A stretch of 16,170 bases of DNA from an uncultured Lachnospiraceae bacterium. GTDB taxonomy: Bacteria; Bacillota_A; Clostridia; Lachnospirales; Lachnospiraceae. The stretch covers positions 1 to 16,170 of the forward strand of contig CACXGS010000079.1 in the NCBI GenBank assembly GCA_902767195.1, read 5' to 3'. This document shows positions 8,040-14,583 of this stretch, one piece after another (position 1 is the stretch's first letter; each line of letters starts with the position of its first letter). Below the pieces are notes generated by a model, which saw only the letters and a list, made by a program, of their open reading frames with translations, was not told the origin of the DNA and made no database searches. The position numbers were made by a program, and so were the translations under genes.

Positions 8040-8748
8040 AATAGAGAACCTTCATTATTCTTATGGCAAAATCGCTGCACTCAGAGGAATAGATTTCGAG
8101 GTACAGGACAGAGAAATAATGGCTATTGTAGGAGCTAACGGTGCAGGCAAATCGACCTTAATGAAGTGTCTCGCTGGTTTACTTAAGCCACAGAGCGGGT
8201 CGATCATCCTAAATGGTGAGATTTTGGAATCTAAGCCTCATAAAGTAGTAAAGAAGCGTATGGTTCTGGTGCCTGAGGGAAGATGGGTCTTTCCTAACCT
8301 TTCTGTTGAAGAAAATCTGAGAATGGGCGCATATTCCATTTCTTCGTATGAAGACAACTTAAAAAAATCCTATGAGCTGTTTCCAAGACTTGAAGAACGA
8401 AGAGCACAGCGCGCGGGTACCCTTTCCGGAGGAGAACAACAGATGCTTGCCATAGCAAGAGGCCTTATGTCAAATCCGGAGATAATTCTCTTGGATGAGC
8501 CTTCTTTGGGTTTGGCACCGCTTATTGTAAATGATGTGATGAATACTATAAAAGAAATAAACCAGCAGGGAATAACTGTCTTGCTGGTTGAGCAAAATGC
8601 TCGTAAAGCGCTCGCGATTGCGGATCATGCTTGTGTTATTGAGCAGGGTCGTGTAGTAAAAACCGGTACAGGGACAGCGCTTGCGAAGGATGAAAGCATA
8701 GTTTCTGCCTATCTCGGAAGTAAACGCAGTAACCAAGGGGGTGCTTAA
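8032..8748 (+). CDS. livF: LivF-type ABC transporter ATP-binding protein
   Basis: The second ATPase, 238 residues from the start chosen here. Walker A is GANGAGKST (34-42), the signature is LSGGEQQML (from 131), and Walker B is LLDEPSLGLAP with D155 and E156. HACVIEQGRVVKTGTG and the YLGS end are family-typical. The frame is open to a start at 8005 and has another ATG at 8026. The one at 8032 is preferred because it begins LKIENLHYSYG, as LivF proteins do, and because GGGGGTGG (8018-8025) stands six bases before it. It overlaps livG by eight bases. Confidence 0.92.
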   Translation: MLKIENLHYSYGKIAALRGIDFEVQDREIMAIVGANGAGKSTLMKCLAGLLKPQSGSIILNGEILESKPHKVVKKRMVLVPEGRWVFPNLSVEENLRMGAYSISSYEDNLKKSYELFPRLEERRAQRAGTLSGGEQQMLAIARGLMSNPEIILLDEPSLGLAPLIVNDVMNTIKEINQQGITVLLVEQNARKALAIADHACVIEQGRVVKTGTGTALAKDESIVSAYLGSKRSNQGGA

Positions 8749-8749
8749 A

Positions 8750-9526
8750 ATGCGGAATGAGCAGTATGAACGTATGAATAAATACTTTGGCCTAGATGGA
8801 AAAGTGGCGATCGTTACCGGAGCCGGGAACGGAATAGGTGAGGGGATAGCCAAAATGCTTTCCGGCTTTGGTGCGAAGGTTGCAGTGTGTGATATAGAGG
8901 TTGAAAGCGCGGAAAGAGTCGCACAGGAAATTCGTGACGATGGCGGCGAGGCGATCGCAGTTGCATGTGATGTGCGTGAAGAGACATCGATCAACGCTGC
9001 TGTACTTAGTGTAGCGGAAAAATATGGAACCATAAACATTCTGGTTAATAACGCAGGTGGGGGCGGGCATGGAAAGACATTGGAGGACATGTCGCTTTCT
9101 GAATGGAATCGGCTAATGACTTTAAATCTTACAAGCGCATATATTTTCTCCATGGCTGTGATCCCGTATATGAAGAAGAATATGTCCGGAAAGATAGTTA
9201 ATGTCAGCTCTGGGGCTGGGATAACAGGAGATTTTACGGATGTTCATTATGTTGCCACCAAAGCAGGTATGATCGGAATGACAAAGGAAATGGCTAATGA
9301 ACTGATGAAATACCATATCAATGTAAATGCATTGGGCACGGGGCTGACTGATACAAGGATGTCACGTGCAAGTTATTGGGAGGAAAAAGAAAACTCTATC
9401 CCTTGGTACAGGGTCGGTACCCCTTACGATCAGGCTGCCGCTGTTACATTCCTTGTTTCAGACGCGGCAGAATACGTTACGGGTCAAACTCTGTGCCCCA
9501 ACGGCGGCGCATGGATGAACAGTTGA
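8750..9526 (+). CDS. short-chain dehydrogenase/reductase (classical SDR), copy 1
   Basis: A 258-residue classical SDR with a complete site: cofactor loop TGAGNGIG (23-30), NNAG (100-103), catalytic S154 in NVSSGAG, Y167 and K171 in HYVATKAG. The acidic residue at the end of strand 2 (VAVCDIE) favours NAD(H) over NADP(H). The C-terminus carries EYVTGQTLCPNGG. ATG at 8750 is preferred over the GTG at 8741, because AAGGGGG (8736-8742) is spaced seven bases from it. It overlaps the tail of livF's frame or nearly so, hence the same operon. It probably oxidises or reduces a hydroxyl/keto group of a product of the imported compound. It could equally resemble 3-oxoacyl reductases or sugar dehydrogenases, as this family cannot be resolved by eye. 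Confidence 0.88.
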   Translation: MRNEQYERMNKYFGLDGKVAIVTGAGNGIGEGIAKMLSGFGAKVAVCDIEVESAERVAQEIRDDGGEAIAVACDVREETSINAAVLSVAEKYGTINILVNNAGGGGHGKTLEDMSLSEWNRLMTLNLTSAYIFSMAVIPYMKKNMSGKIVNVSSGAGITGDFTDVHYVATKAGMIGMTKEMANELMKYHINVNALGTGLTDTRMSRASYWEEKENSIPWYRVGTPYDQAAAVTFLVSDAAEYVTGQTLCPNGGAWMNS

Positions 9527-9561
9527 ACAGATGATAAGCGAACAACCTCGAAAGGGCGATA

Positions 9562-10326
9562 ATGATGGATTATCTTAATATCTATGGGAAAACAGCTATA
9601 GTTACAGGTGGAGCCAGAGGTATCGGCAAATCGATAGCGGAAGAACTAGCTCAGTTTGGCGTAGCCGTTGTTTTGGCAGATGTAAAAAAAGAAGAAGGAC
9701 TGGATGTTGAGAGAAGTATTATAGATGCCGGTGGTAAAGCAAAATACGTATATTGTGATGTCAGAGATGATAAAAGTATTCACTCGCTTGTAGGAGAAAC
9801 TATTGAGCATTTTGGGGGAGTGGACATACTAGTCAATGATGCCGGTATCGGAGCATATGAAAAGCCTTTTGAAGAGATAAGCAATGATGAATGGGATCAT
9901 ATGATGGCGGTTGACCTTACAGGAGTTTTTAAAGTCTGCCGCGAAGTCGTCCCGTATATGAAGAAAAAGAGATGGGGAAAAATAGTGAATATCAGCTCAG
10001 GATCCGGGGTCATCGGCTGTGAATTCTGTAGCCACTATGCAACGGCTAAGGCAGGCCTGATTGGATTCACCCAATCTATAGCAAAAGAACTGGCTTCTTG
10101 GCACATTAATGCAAACGCAATAGCAGTTCCAACGACCGAGACAGAGATGTTGGCTGAAACCGGATTTGATGAAAAGATTGAAGATGTAAGTAGAAATGTT
10201 CCATGGGGTAGAATAGGGAGACCCAAAGATATTGCTGACATGGTGCTGTACCTTTCTTCCGATGCATCAGAATACGTGACGGGGCAGATACTTGCGCCTA
10301 ATGGGGGATTAAGGACTCCAATCTAA
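9562..10326 (+). CDS. short-chain dehydrogenase/reductase (classical SDR), copy 2
   Basis: A 254-residue classical SDR related to its upstream neighbour. The cofactor loop is TGGARGIG (15-22), the strand-2 acidic residue in VVLADVK suggests NAD(H), and the catalytic residues are S146 in NISSGSG, Y159 and K163 in HYATAKAG. The usual NNAG motif reads NDAG (92-95), an uncommon change at a structural position. The C-terminus [13 protein letters not shown] shares the PNGG ending with copy 1. Two ATG codons stand in tandem (9562 and 9565), and AAAGGG at 9551-9556 fits either. It lies 35 bases after copy 1. The pair probably acts on consecutive or stereo-opposite steps; the substrate is unknown. Confidence 0.87.
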   Translation: MMDYLNIYGKTAIVTGGARGIGKSIAEELAQFGVAVVLADVKKEEGLDVERSIIDAGGKAKYVYCDVRDDKSIHSLVGETIEHFGGVDILVNDAGIGAYEKPFEEISNDEWDHMMAVDLTGVFKVCREVVPYMKKKRWGKIVNISSGSGVIGCEFCSHYATAKAGLIGFTQSIAKELASWHINANAIAVPTTETEMLAETGFDEKIEDVSRNVPWGRIGRPKDIADMVLYLSSDASEYVTGQILAPNGGLRTPI

Positions 10327-10378
10327 ATCAAGTATATACGAACTAATACAAAGATATAAAAGGCAGAGGGAAAATGAA

Positions 10379-11404
10379 ATGAAAATACTTACTTTTGGGG
10401 AGATAATGCTTCGGCTCAAGGCGTCGGGGCATGAGAGGCTTATGCAGACCCCGTTTCTTGAAGCGACCTTCGGAGGCGGAGAAGCAAACGTTGCGGTATC
10501 ACTTGCGAATTACGGTATGGATGCGGCATTTCTTACAGTTCTCCCGGATAATGCAGTGGGAGATGCCTGCATAGGGGAGCTCAGAAGATTCGGTGTGGAT
10601 ACCGGAAGGATTTTGAGAGCTCCGGGTCGAATGGGGATATATTACCTTGATGCCGGTGCAAATCAGCTTCCGTCAAAGGTCATATATGACAGGGCCTATT
10701 CGGCCGTATCACTAGCAAAGCCGGGTGACATTGACTGGGAGAGAGCGTTTGATGGAATCGGCTGGTTTCATATTACGGGCATCACCCCTGCAGTCTCGGA
10801 GAGCCTGATGGAGCTTTCGCTCGAGGCTGTCAGGGAGGCCAAAACGAGAAACATAACGGTTTCCTGTGATCTTAATTACCGCAAGAATCTGTGGAAATAC
10901 GGCAGAGATGCAAAAGAGATCATGTCTGTTATAGCCTCGTTCTCGGACGTTTTGATCGCCAATGAAGAGGATGTTCAGAAGTCTCTCGGGATCAAAGCTG
11001 ATGTCGACGTGGAGTCGGGTAATATCGACAGTGAAAAATATAAGATCCTGAGTGATAAGGTCCTCGAAAAGTATCCGAATGTTAAGCTTATCGCGATCAC
11101 GCTTCGTGAGTCGAAGTCCGCAGATATCAACGGATGGTCGGCGTGTCTTAACAATAGAGAGAAGTTCATGGTATCAAAGCACTATGAAATAAGAGATATC
11201 GTGGACAGAGTCGGGGGAGGCGACAGTTTCTCGGGAGGGCTCATTTACGGACTCAATAACTATGAAACGGTTGAGGATGCCCTTGAATTTGCTGTTGCAG
11301 CGAGCTGCCTGAAACACAGTGTCATAGGTGATTTCAACCGTGTTACCCTTGACGATGTCAGGAAGCTAATGACCGGTGACGGCTCCGGAAGAGTGCAGAG
11401 ATAG
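10379..11404 (+). CDS. kdgK: 2-keto-3-deoxygluconate kinase (PfkB family)
   Basis: A 341-residue sugar kinase of the PfkB/ribokinase family. It probably phosphorylates 2-keto-3-deoxygluconate to KDPG in the cytoplasm. It opens with [11 protein letters not shown], has the first PfkB signature [15 protein letters not shown] (from residue 32), and ends with the ATP/anion-hole signature [12 protein letters not shown], where D282 is the catalytic base. The GGGD form is common in this kinase group. GAGGG at 10366-10370 is eight bases before the ATG. A three-codon ATGAAATGA overlaps just upstream of the start. The assignment is supported mainly by the KDPG aldolase nine bases downstream. Base composition is richer in G+C than the genes before it. 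Confidence 0.85.
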   Translation: MKILTFGEIMLRLKASGHERLMQTPFLEATFGGGEANVAVSLANYGMDAAFLTVLPDNAVGDACIGELRRFGVDTGRILRAPGRMGIYYLDAGANQLPSKVIYDRAYSAVSLAKPGDIDWERAFDGIGWFHITGITPAVSESLMELSLEAVREAKTRNITVSCDLNYRKNLWKYGRDAKEIMSVIASFSDVLIANEEDVQKSLGIKADVDVESGNIDSEKYKILSDKVLEKYPNVKLIAITLRESKSADINGWSACLNNREKFMVSKHYEIRDIVDRVGGGDSFSGGLIYGLNNYETVEDALEFAVAASCLKHSVIGDFNRVTLDDVRKLMTGDGSGRVQR

Positions 11405-11413
11405 GAGAAGATT

Positions 11414-12373
11414 ATGAGCGAGATTCTCGATAGACTTTCCATGATAGGTATAATACCGGTCCTGGCGCTTGAAGATGCCGGCAAAGCTGTTGATGTTGCG
11501 GGAGCGCTTATCCTAGGCGGTATCGACTGCGCTGAAGTAACTTTCAGAACGGCTGCTGCGGAAGATTCGATAAGGAATATATCTAAAGCGTATCCGGATA
11601 TGCTTGTCGGAGCGGGAACGGTGACGAATACCGAACAGGTGGACAGGGCACTCTCTGCCGGAGCGGCATTTATCGTGACCCCGGGATACAATCCGAAGGT
11701 CGTTAATTACTGCGTAGAAAAGAGAATACCGATCGTTCCGGGCTGCATGGATACGAATTCCATAGAGATGGCGTTGGAAGCAGGCCTTGACACTGTAAAG
11801 TTCTTCCCCGCAGGTCAGGCAGGCGGCGTGCCCATGATGAAAGCTCTTGCCGGCCCTTACGTAAACCTGAAATTCGTTCCAACGGGAGGAGTAAATAAAG
11901 ATAACCTTCTGGAATATCTTGGGTTTAAGAAGGTCATTGCTGTCGGCGGCTCATGGATGGTGAAAGGGGAGCTTGTGAATAACGGCAGATTTGATGAGAT
12001 CGAACGCCTGTCACGTGAAGCGGTTGAAAAAATGCTGAATTTCCATGTCGTTCATGTCGGAATACATAATGATAGCGAAGAAGAGGCGGAAGAACAGGTG
12101 AAAAGATTCTGCGAGATATTCGGTTTTAATAAAGAACCGAAAACTTCTTCGACCTTTGCTTCAGACGGGATCGAAGTATGCAGGAAGAGATTTCCGGGAG
12201 TCCACGGACATATTGCCGTAGGTACACCTGATGTTGCAAGAGCGATGTATCATCTTGCCAAAAAAGGCATAGCATTCAATATGGACACCGCGAAATACAA
12301 AAACGGAAGACTGACTTCTGTTTATTTGGAAGACGAAATCGGGGGGTTTGGCATCCACCTCATGCAGGAGTAA
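11414..12373 (+). CDS. eda: KDPG/KHG aldolase fused to a C-terminal VOC-like domain
   Basis: A 319-residue protein against roughly 210 for a plain Eda. Residues 1-209 are a class I KDPG/4-hydroxy-2-oxoglutarate aldolase: E41 in AEVTFRTA is the general acid/base, GAGTV and TPGYNP bind substrate, and K129 in TVKFFPAG forms the Schiff base; PTGGVN and AVGGSWMV complete the barrel. It cleaves KDPG to pyruvate and glyceraldehyde-3-phosphate, the step after KdgK. Residues 210-319 look like a vicinal-oxygen-chelate (glyoxalase-like) domain: HVVHVGI, CEIFGF, GHIAVGTPDVARAMYHL, then GGFGIHLM. Its role is unknown; it could bind a metal or regulate the aldolase. It lies nine bases behind kdgK and is the last gene of the + strand run. 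Confidence 0.88.
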   Translation: MSEILDRLSMIGIIPVLALEDAGKAVDVAGALILGGIDCAEVTFRTAAAEDSIRNISKAYPDMLVGAGTVTNTEQVDRALSAGAAFIVTPGYNPKVVNYCVEKRIPIVPGCMDTNSIEMALEAGLDTVKFFPAGQAGGVPMMKALAGPYVNLKFVPTGGVNKDNLLEYLGFKKVIAVGGSWMVKGELVNNGRFDEIERLSREAVEKMLNFHVVHVGIHNDSEEEAEEQVKRFCEIFGFNKEPKTSSTFASDGIEVCRKRFPGVHGHIAVGTPDVARAMYHLAKKGIAFNMDTAKYKNGRLTSVYLEDEIGGFGIHLMQE

Positions 12374-12483
12374 TAAAGGCAATGGTTTTTCAATGTTGGC
12401 GTTATCATGCAGTCTGAAAAAGGCGCCATCTCCCCAATAATAACAGGTTTTAAATGTGATGATGTGCTGTCATGATAACAATA

Positions 12484-12509
12484 GCGGCGGGAGATATGTT
12501 TCCCGCCGC
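12484..12509. terminator. GC-rich hairpin terminator, probably bidirectional
   Basis: GCGGCGGGA (12484-12492) and TCCCGCCGC (12501-12509) form a perfect nine-pair stem with an eight-base loop. The + strand continues ATTACCTCTGTT and the - strand TATTGTTAT, both only moderately rich in T. It lies 110 bases after the aldolase gene and just beyond the 3' end of the - strand pseudogene, so it can close both transcripts. Confidence 0.6.
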
Positions 12510-12519
12510 ATTACCTCTG

Positions 12520-12975
12520 TTATGAAAACGATCTTTTAAGCGCATATCTTCTTGACCGGCCATTGCGCTGAGGAACAATCTGCCCCTTTTCTGTAAGCTC
12601 TGACAGGAGAACTCTGACACTTGCACTATTAAGGTTAAGGATTTCACTGAGTTCAGAAGAACTTGCGCCTTCGTTATTTTCAATGTAAGACAGAATTTTG
12701 TCCTTGTTCTTTATGGCCTTTTGCGCCTGATTTTTACCGCTTGCTTTTTTCGCTTGTTTTTTTGTAAAAGCAAGAAAAGCAAGCGTTAAGATCGTCCTGT
12801 CTATCCAGCGGATCGCTGGATCAAGCACCTCCCGATAGTCCGGAAAATATTCCGGGAGATAGCGCACAATGCGGTATTATTCGCCAAACATGAGCAATCC
12901 GGCGGCCGTAGGCCGCAGCACGTCGCCATCCTTCAGCCTACCGACAGCGCCGATTTTTTCCAAATGCTTATTTCT
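12520..12975 (-). pseudogene. decayed AlbA_2/Schlafen-type ATP-binding regulator (remnant)
   Basis: A broken - strand gene of the AlbA_2-domain, RecG-like ATP-binding family. The first recognisable part is NKHLEKIGAVG then LRPTAAGLLMFGE. Next comes an in-frame TAA (12877-12879), probably from a Glu codon, and the same frame goes on as YRIVRYLPEYFPDYREVLDPAIRW. At IDR it jumps directly to TILTLAFLAFTKKQAKK, so the whole HATPase-like region usually lying between these blocks is missing. The C-terminal part (codons ending at 12520) is a winged helix-turn-helix, with SSELSEILNLNSASVRVLLSELTEKG. The N-terminal AlbA domain is absent; the remnant begins where the small HTH gene ends. It has therefore lost both ends of its core function. 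Family naming is from recalled motifs. Confidence 0.72.
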
Positions 12976-13162
12976 TGCTTTTGATGTATTTGCCGCTCTT
13001 GAAACGTAAATCGGCAGTCTTCTCCGAATCCGATGGGATGGTAAACGACGCACCGAACCTTGCCACACCTTCGATCCGCCCCTCATGGCACAGCGTGGTC
13101 ACCCGTCTGGTGCTGATGCCCCATTTTTCGGCAGCTTCTTTGATTGTCATACATTTTTCCAT
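12968..13162 (-). CDS. small excisionase-like helix-turn-helix protein
   Basis: A 64-residue DNA-binding protein on the - strand. MTIKEAAEKWGISTRRVTTLCHEGRIEG is a MerR/excisionase-type HTH with its wing RFGASFTIPSDS, and the basic end KSGKYIKSKK is typical of small HTH proteins common in Firmicutes. The ATG at 13162 is preferred, because GAGGT stands seven bases before it; the frame stays open farther upstream, but that part is not protein-like. It appears full length. Its 3' end runs into the AlbA_2 remnant. Such proteins often sit in mobile or toxin-antitoxin-like modules, so this may be the last intact gene of a decayed element. Confidence 0.65.
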   Translation of the reverse strand: MEKCMTIKEAAEKWGISTRRVTTLCHEGRIEGVARFGASFTIPSDSEKTADLRFKSGKYIKSKK

Positions 13163-13198
13163 TCTATAGACCTCATTGTGGATTGCGATTTCCTCTAT

Positions 13199-13204
13199 AT
13201 TATA
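13199..13204 (-). promoter_or_regulatory. possible -10 box for the small HTH gene
   Basis: A perfect TATAAT reads on the - strand about 37 bases before the HTH start codon. No good -35 box stands 16-18 bases farther upstream, so support is weak. Confidence 0.3.
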
Positions 13205-13307
13205 TTCGAAATCATGAACAAACCGGAACAAAACCAATATCATACGAATAATAAACCGGAAAGACAAACTAAGGTCCTTCAGGTAATTTCAGCATCATTA
13301 TTCAAAT

Positions 13308-13400
13308 TCACCCTTGACAAAAGCTGCCTTCGTTTGTCCGCACAATAGCAATGCTTTTCTCACAGGCATATTCCAATTCGGGGATCTCCCGGATATATAA
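13308..13400 (-). pseudogene. short unidentified coding-like tail
   Basis: In the 313-base gap between the small HTH gene and trpS, one - strand frame reads as a protein-like end: REIPELEYACEKSIAI, then VRTNEGSFCQG and a TGA at 13308-13310. It has no start codon and its 5' side runs into the trpS terminator, so it can only be a fragment, if it is coding at all. I do not recognise the family. The rest of the gap holds the trpS terminator, a possible -10 box and an AT-rich stretch without further signals. Confidence 0.25.
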
Positions 13401-13432
13401 AAAGGTTTAGAGTGTATACGCCCTAAACCTTT
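13398..13432 (-). terminator. intrinsic terminator of trpS
   Basis: Read on the - strand, AAAGGTTTAG (13432-13423) pairs with CTAAACCTTT (13410-13401) over ten bases with a 12-base loop, followed by a T run and TATATA. It lies 44 bases after the trpS stop codon and is oriented only for that gene. Confidence 0.75.
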
Positions 13433-13475
13433 AAAAACGCTGACTAAGTCATATCTGTTAAGTGAATGCTCGGGA

Positions 13476-14456
13476 TCAGAGTCCCAGTCCGAAAACGTCC
13501 CGGACTCTCTTCATGGTGACTTCCGCGATAGCGTTGGCTCTTTCGGCTCCGTCCTTAAGTATGGCGATGAGCTCGTCGGAGTTCCGGATCTCGTTGAACC
13601 TGTTCTTGATGGGCTCCATGGCGGCGACTGTGACCTCCACCAGGTCCTTCTTCAGGGCGCCGTAGCCCTGGCCTTCATAGCGGGCTTCCAGGGAGGGGAT
13701 GCTCTCGCCTGAAAGGGCGCTGTAGATGGAGAGAAGGTTGCTGACCCCGGGCTTCTCAGCTACATCGAAGCGGATCACGCCCTCGGAATCGGTGGTGGCC
13801 TTCATGATGGATTTCTTTATCTTGGAGGGCTCGTCCAAGAGGGATATCCTGCTGTGAGCGTTGGGTGCGGATTTGCTCATCTTCTGGGTGGGATCGTCCA
13901 GCGCCATGACGCGGGCTCCGGCCTTCATGAAGCGTCCCTCCGGAACGACAAAGGTCTTCTCCCTGGTGTTGTTGATGCGTATGGCCAGATCCCGGGTGAG
14001 CTCGATGTGCTGCTTCTGATCGTCGCCGACCGGCACCACATCCGTATCGTAGAGGAGGATGTCCGCCGCCATGAGGACGGGATACATCAAAAGGCCCGCG
14101 GGAGCGGATTCTTTGTTCTGGCTCTTGGCCTTGAACTGGGTCATGCGGAAGAGCTCGCCCGTATAGGCATTGCAGGTCAGTATCCAGGAGAGCTCGGCGT
14201 GAGCGGGCACCTGAGACTGAACGAATACGATGGACTTTTTCGGGTCCACGCCTATGGCGAGATAAAGGGCCGCCACGTCCAGAATGCTGGATCTGAGCTC
14301 TGCCGGATCCTTGGGTACGGTAATGGCGTGCTCATCCACGATACAGTAGATGCATTCGTGATCCTCCTGCAGCTCCACGAACTGTTTCAGAGCGCCGAGA
14401 TAGTTTCCGAGATGGATGTTGCCGGTGGGCTGAACGCCCGAAAATACTCTCTTCAT
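13476..14456 (-). CDS. trpS: tryptophanyl-tRNA synthetase
   Basis: A 326-residue class I aminoacyl-tRNA synthetase that charges tRNA-Trp in the cytoplasm. The HIGH-type motif is PTGNIHLGN (10-18) and the KMSKS loop is exact at residues 192-196. The tryptophan pocket and signature segments VDEHAIT, LMYPVLMAADILLYD and PVGDDQKQHIELTRDLA are present, and length is normal. ATG at 14456 is chosen because it begins KRVFSGVQPTG and has AGGGGG five bases before it; an in-frame start at 14516 would overlap the promoter. The leader is only about 25 bases, so there is no room for a T-box riboswitch. G+C content is clearly higher than in the transport cluster. Confidence 0.96.
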   Translation of the reverse strand: MKRVFSGVQPTGNIHLGNYLGALKQFVELQEDHECIYCIVDEHAITVPKDPAELRSSILDVAALYLAIGVDPKKSIVFVQSQVPAHAELSWILTCNAYTGELFRMTQFKAKSQNKESAPAGLLMYPVLMAADILLYDTDVVPVGDDQKQHIELTRDLAIRINNTREKTFVVPEGRFMKAGARVMALDDPTQKMSKSAPNAHSRISLLDEPSKIKKSIMKATTDSEGVIRFDVAEKPGVSNLLSIYSALSGESIPSLEARYEGQGYGALKKDLVEVTVAAMEPIKNRFNEIRNSDELIAILKDGAERANAIAEVTMKRVRDVFGLGL

Positions 14457-14487
14457 AGGGTCCCCCTGTAGTTTGAATCTAACGCTT

Positions 14488-14516
14488 ACTTTATCACAGT
14501 GCCTTGCGATAGTCAA
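14488..14516 (-). promoter_or_regulatory. trpS promoter (sigma-A type)
   Basis: On the - strand, TTGACT (14516-14511) and TAAAGT (14493-14488) are separated by 17 bases, a good sigma-A pair. It overlaps the promoter of the divergent acyl-CoA synthetase gene by 13 bases. Confidence 0.6.
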
Positions 14517-14532
14517 TTTAGAAGGGTATAAT
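14504..14532 (+). promoter_or_regulatory. promoter of the acyl-CoA synthetase gene (sigma-A type)
   Basis: TTGCGA (14504-14509) and a perfect TATAAT (14527-14532) are 17 bases apart. The predicted leader is about 45 bases. It shares 14504-14516 with the trpS promoter on the other strand. Confidence 0.6.
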
Positions 14533-14583
14533 CTGAGGCGTATGGTAACGGTATAGGCGTGTGCTTGTTTTAGGGAAAAAAGG

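Noticed and set aside
8470..9153. 227-codon open frame on the - strand opposite livF and SDR copy 1
   Set aside because: It spans the end of one clear gene and the start of another, has low-complexity Ser/Pro-rich composition and no family motif; it is an antisense shadow.
13314..13319. TTGACA on the + strand as a -35 box
   Set aside because: No -10 box lies 16-18 bases downstream and there is no + strand gene to serve.
13854..14471. 205-codon open frame on the + strand opposite trpS
   Set aside because: trpS is certain on the other strand, and the translated frame is rich in Gly and His without any motif.
14457..14490. T-box riboswitch in front of trpS
   Set aside because: The leader from the predicted start point is only about 25 bases, far too short.
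14457..14516. Longer trpS start at 14516
   Set aside because: It would add 20 residues before the conserved N-terminus and overlap the predicted promoter; the ATG at 14456 has its own ribosome site.
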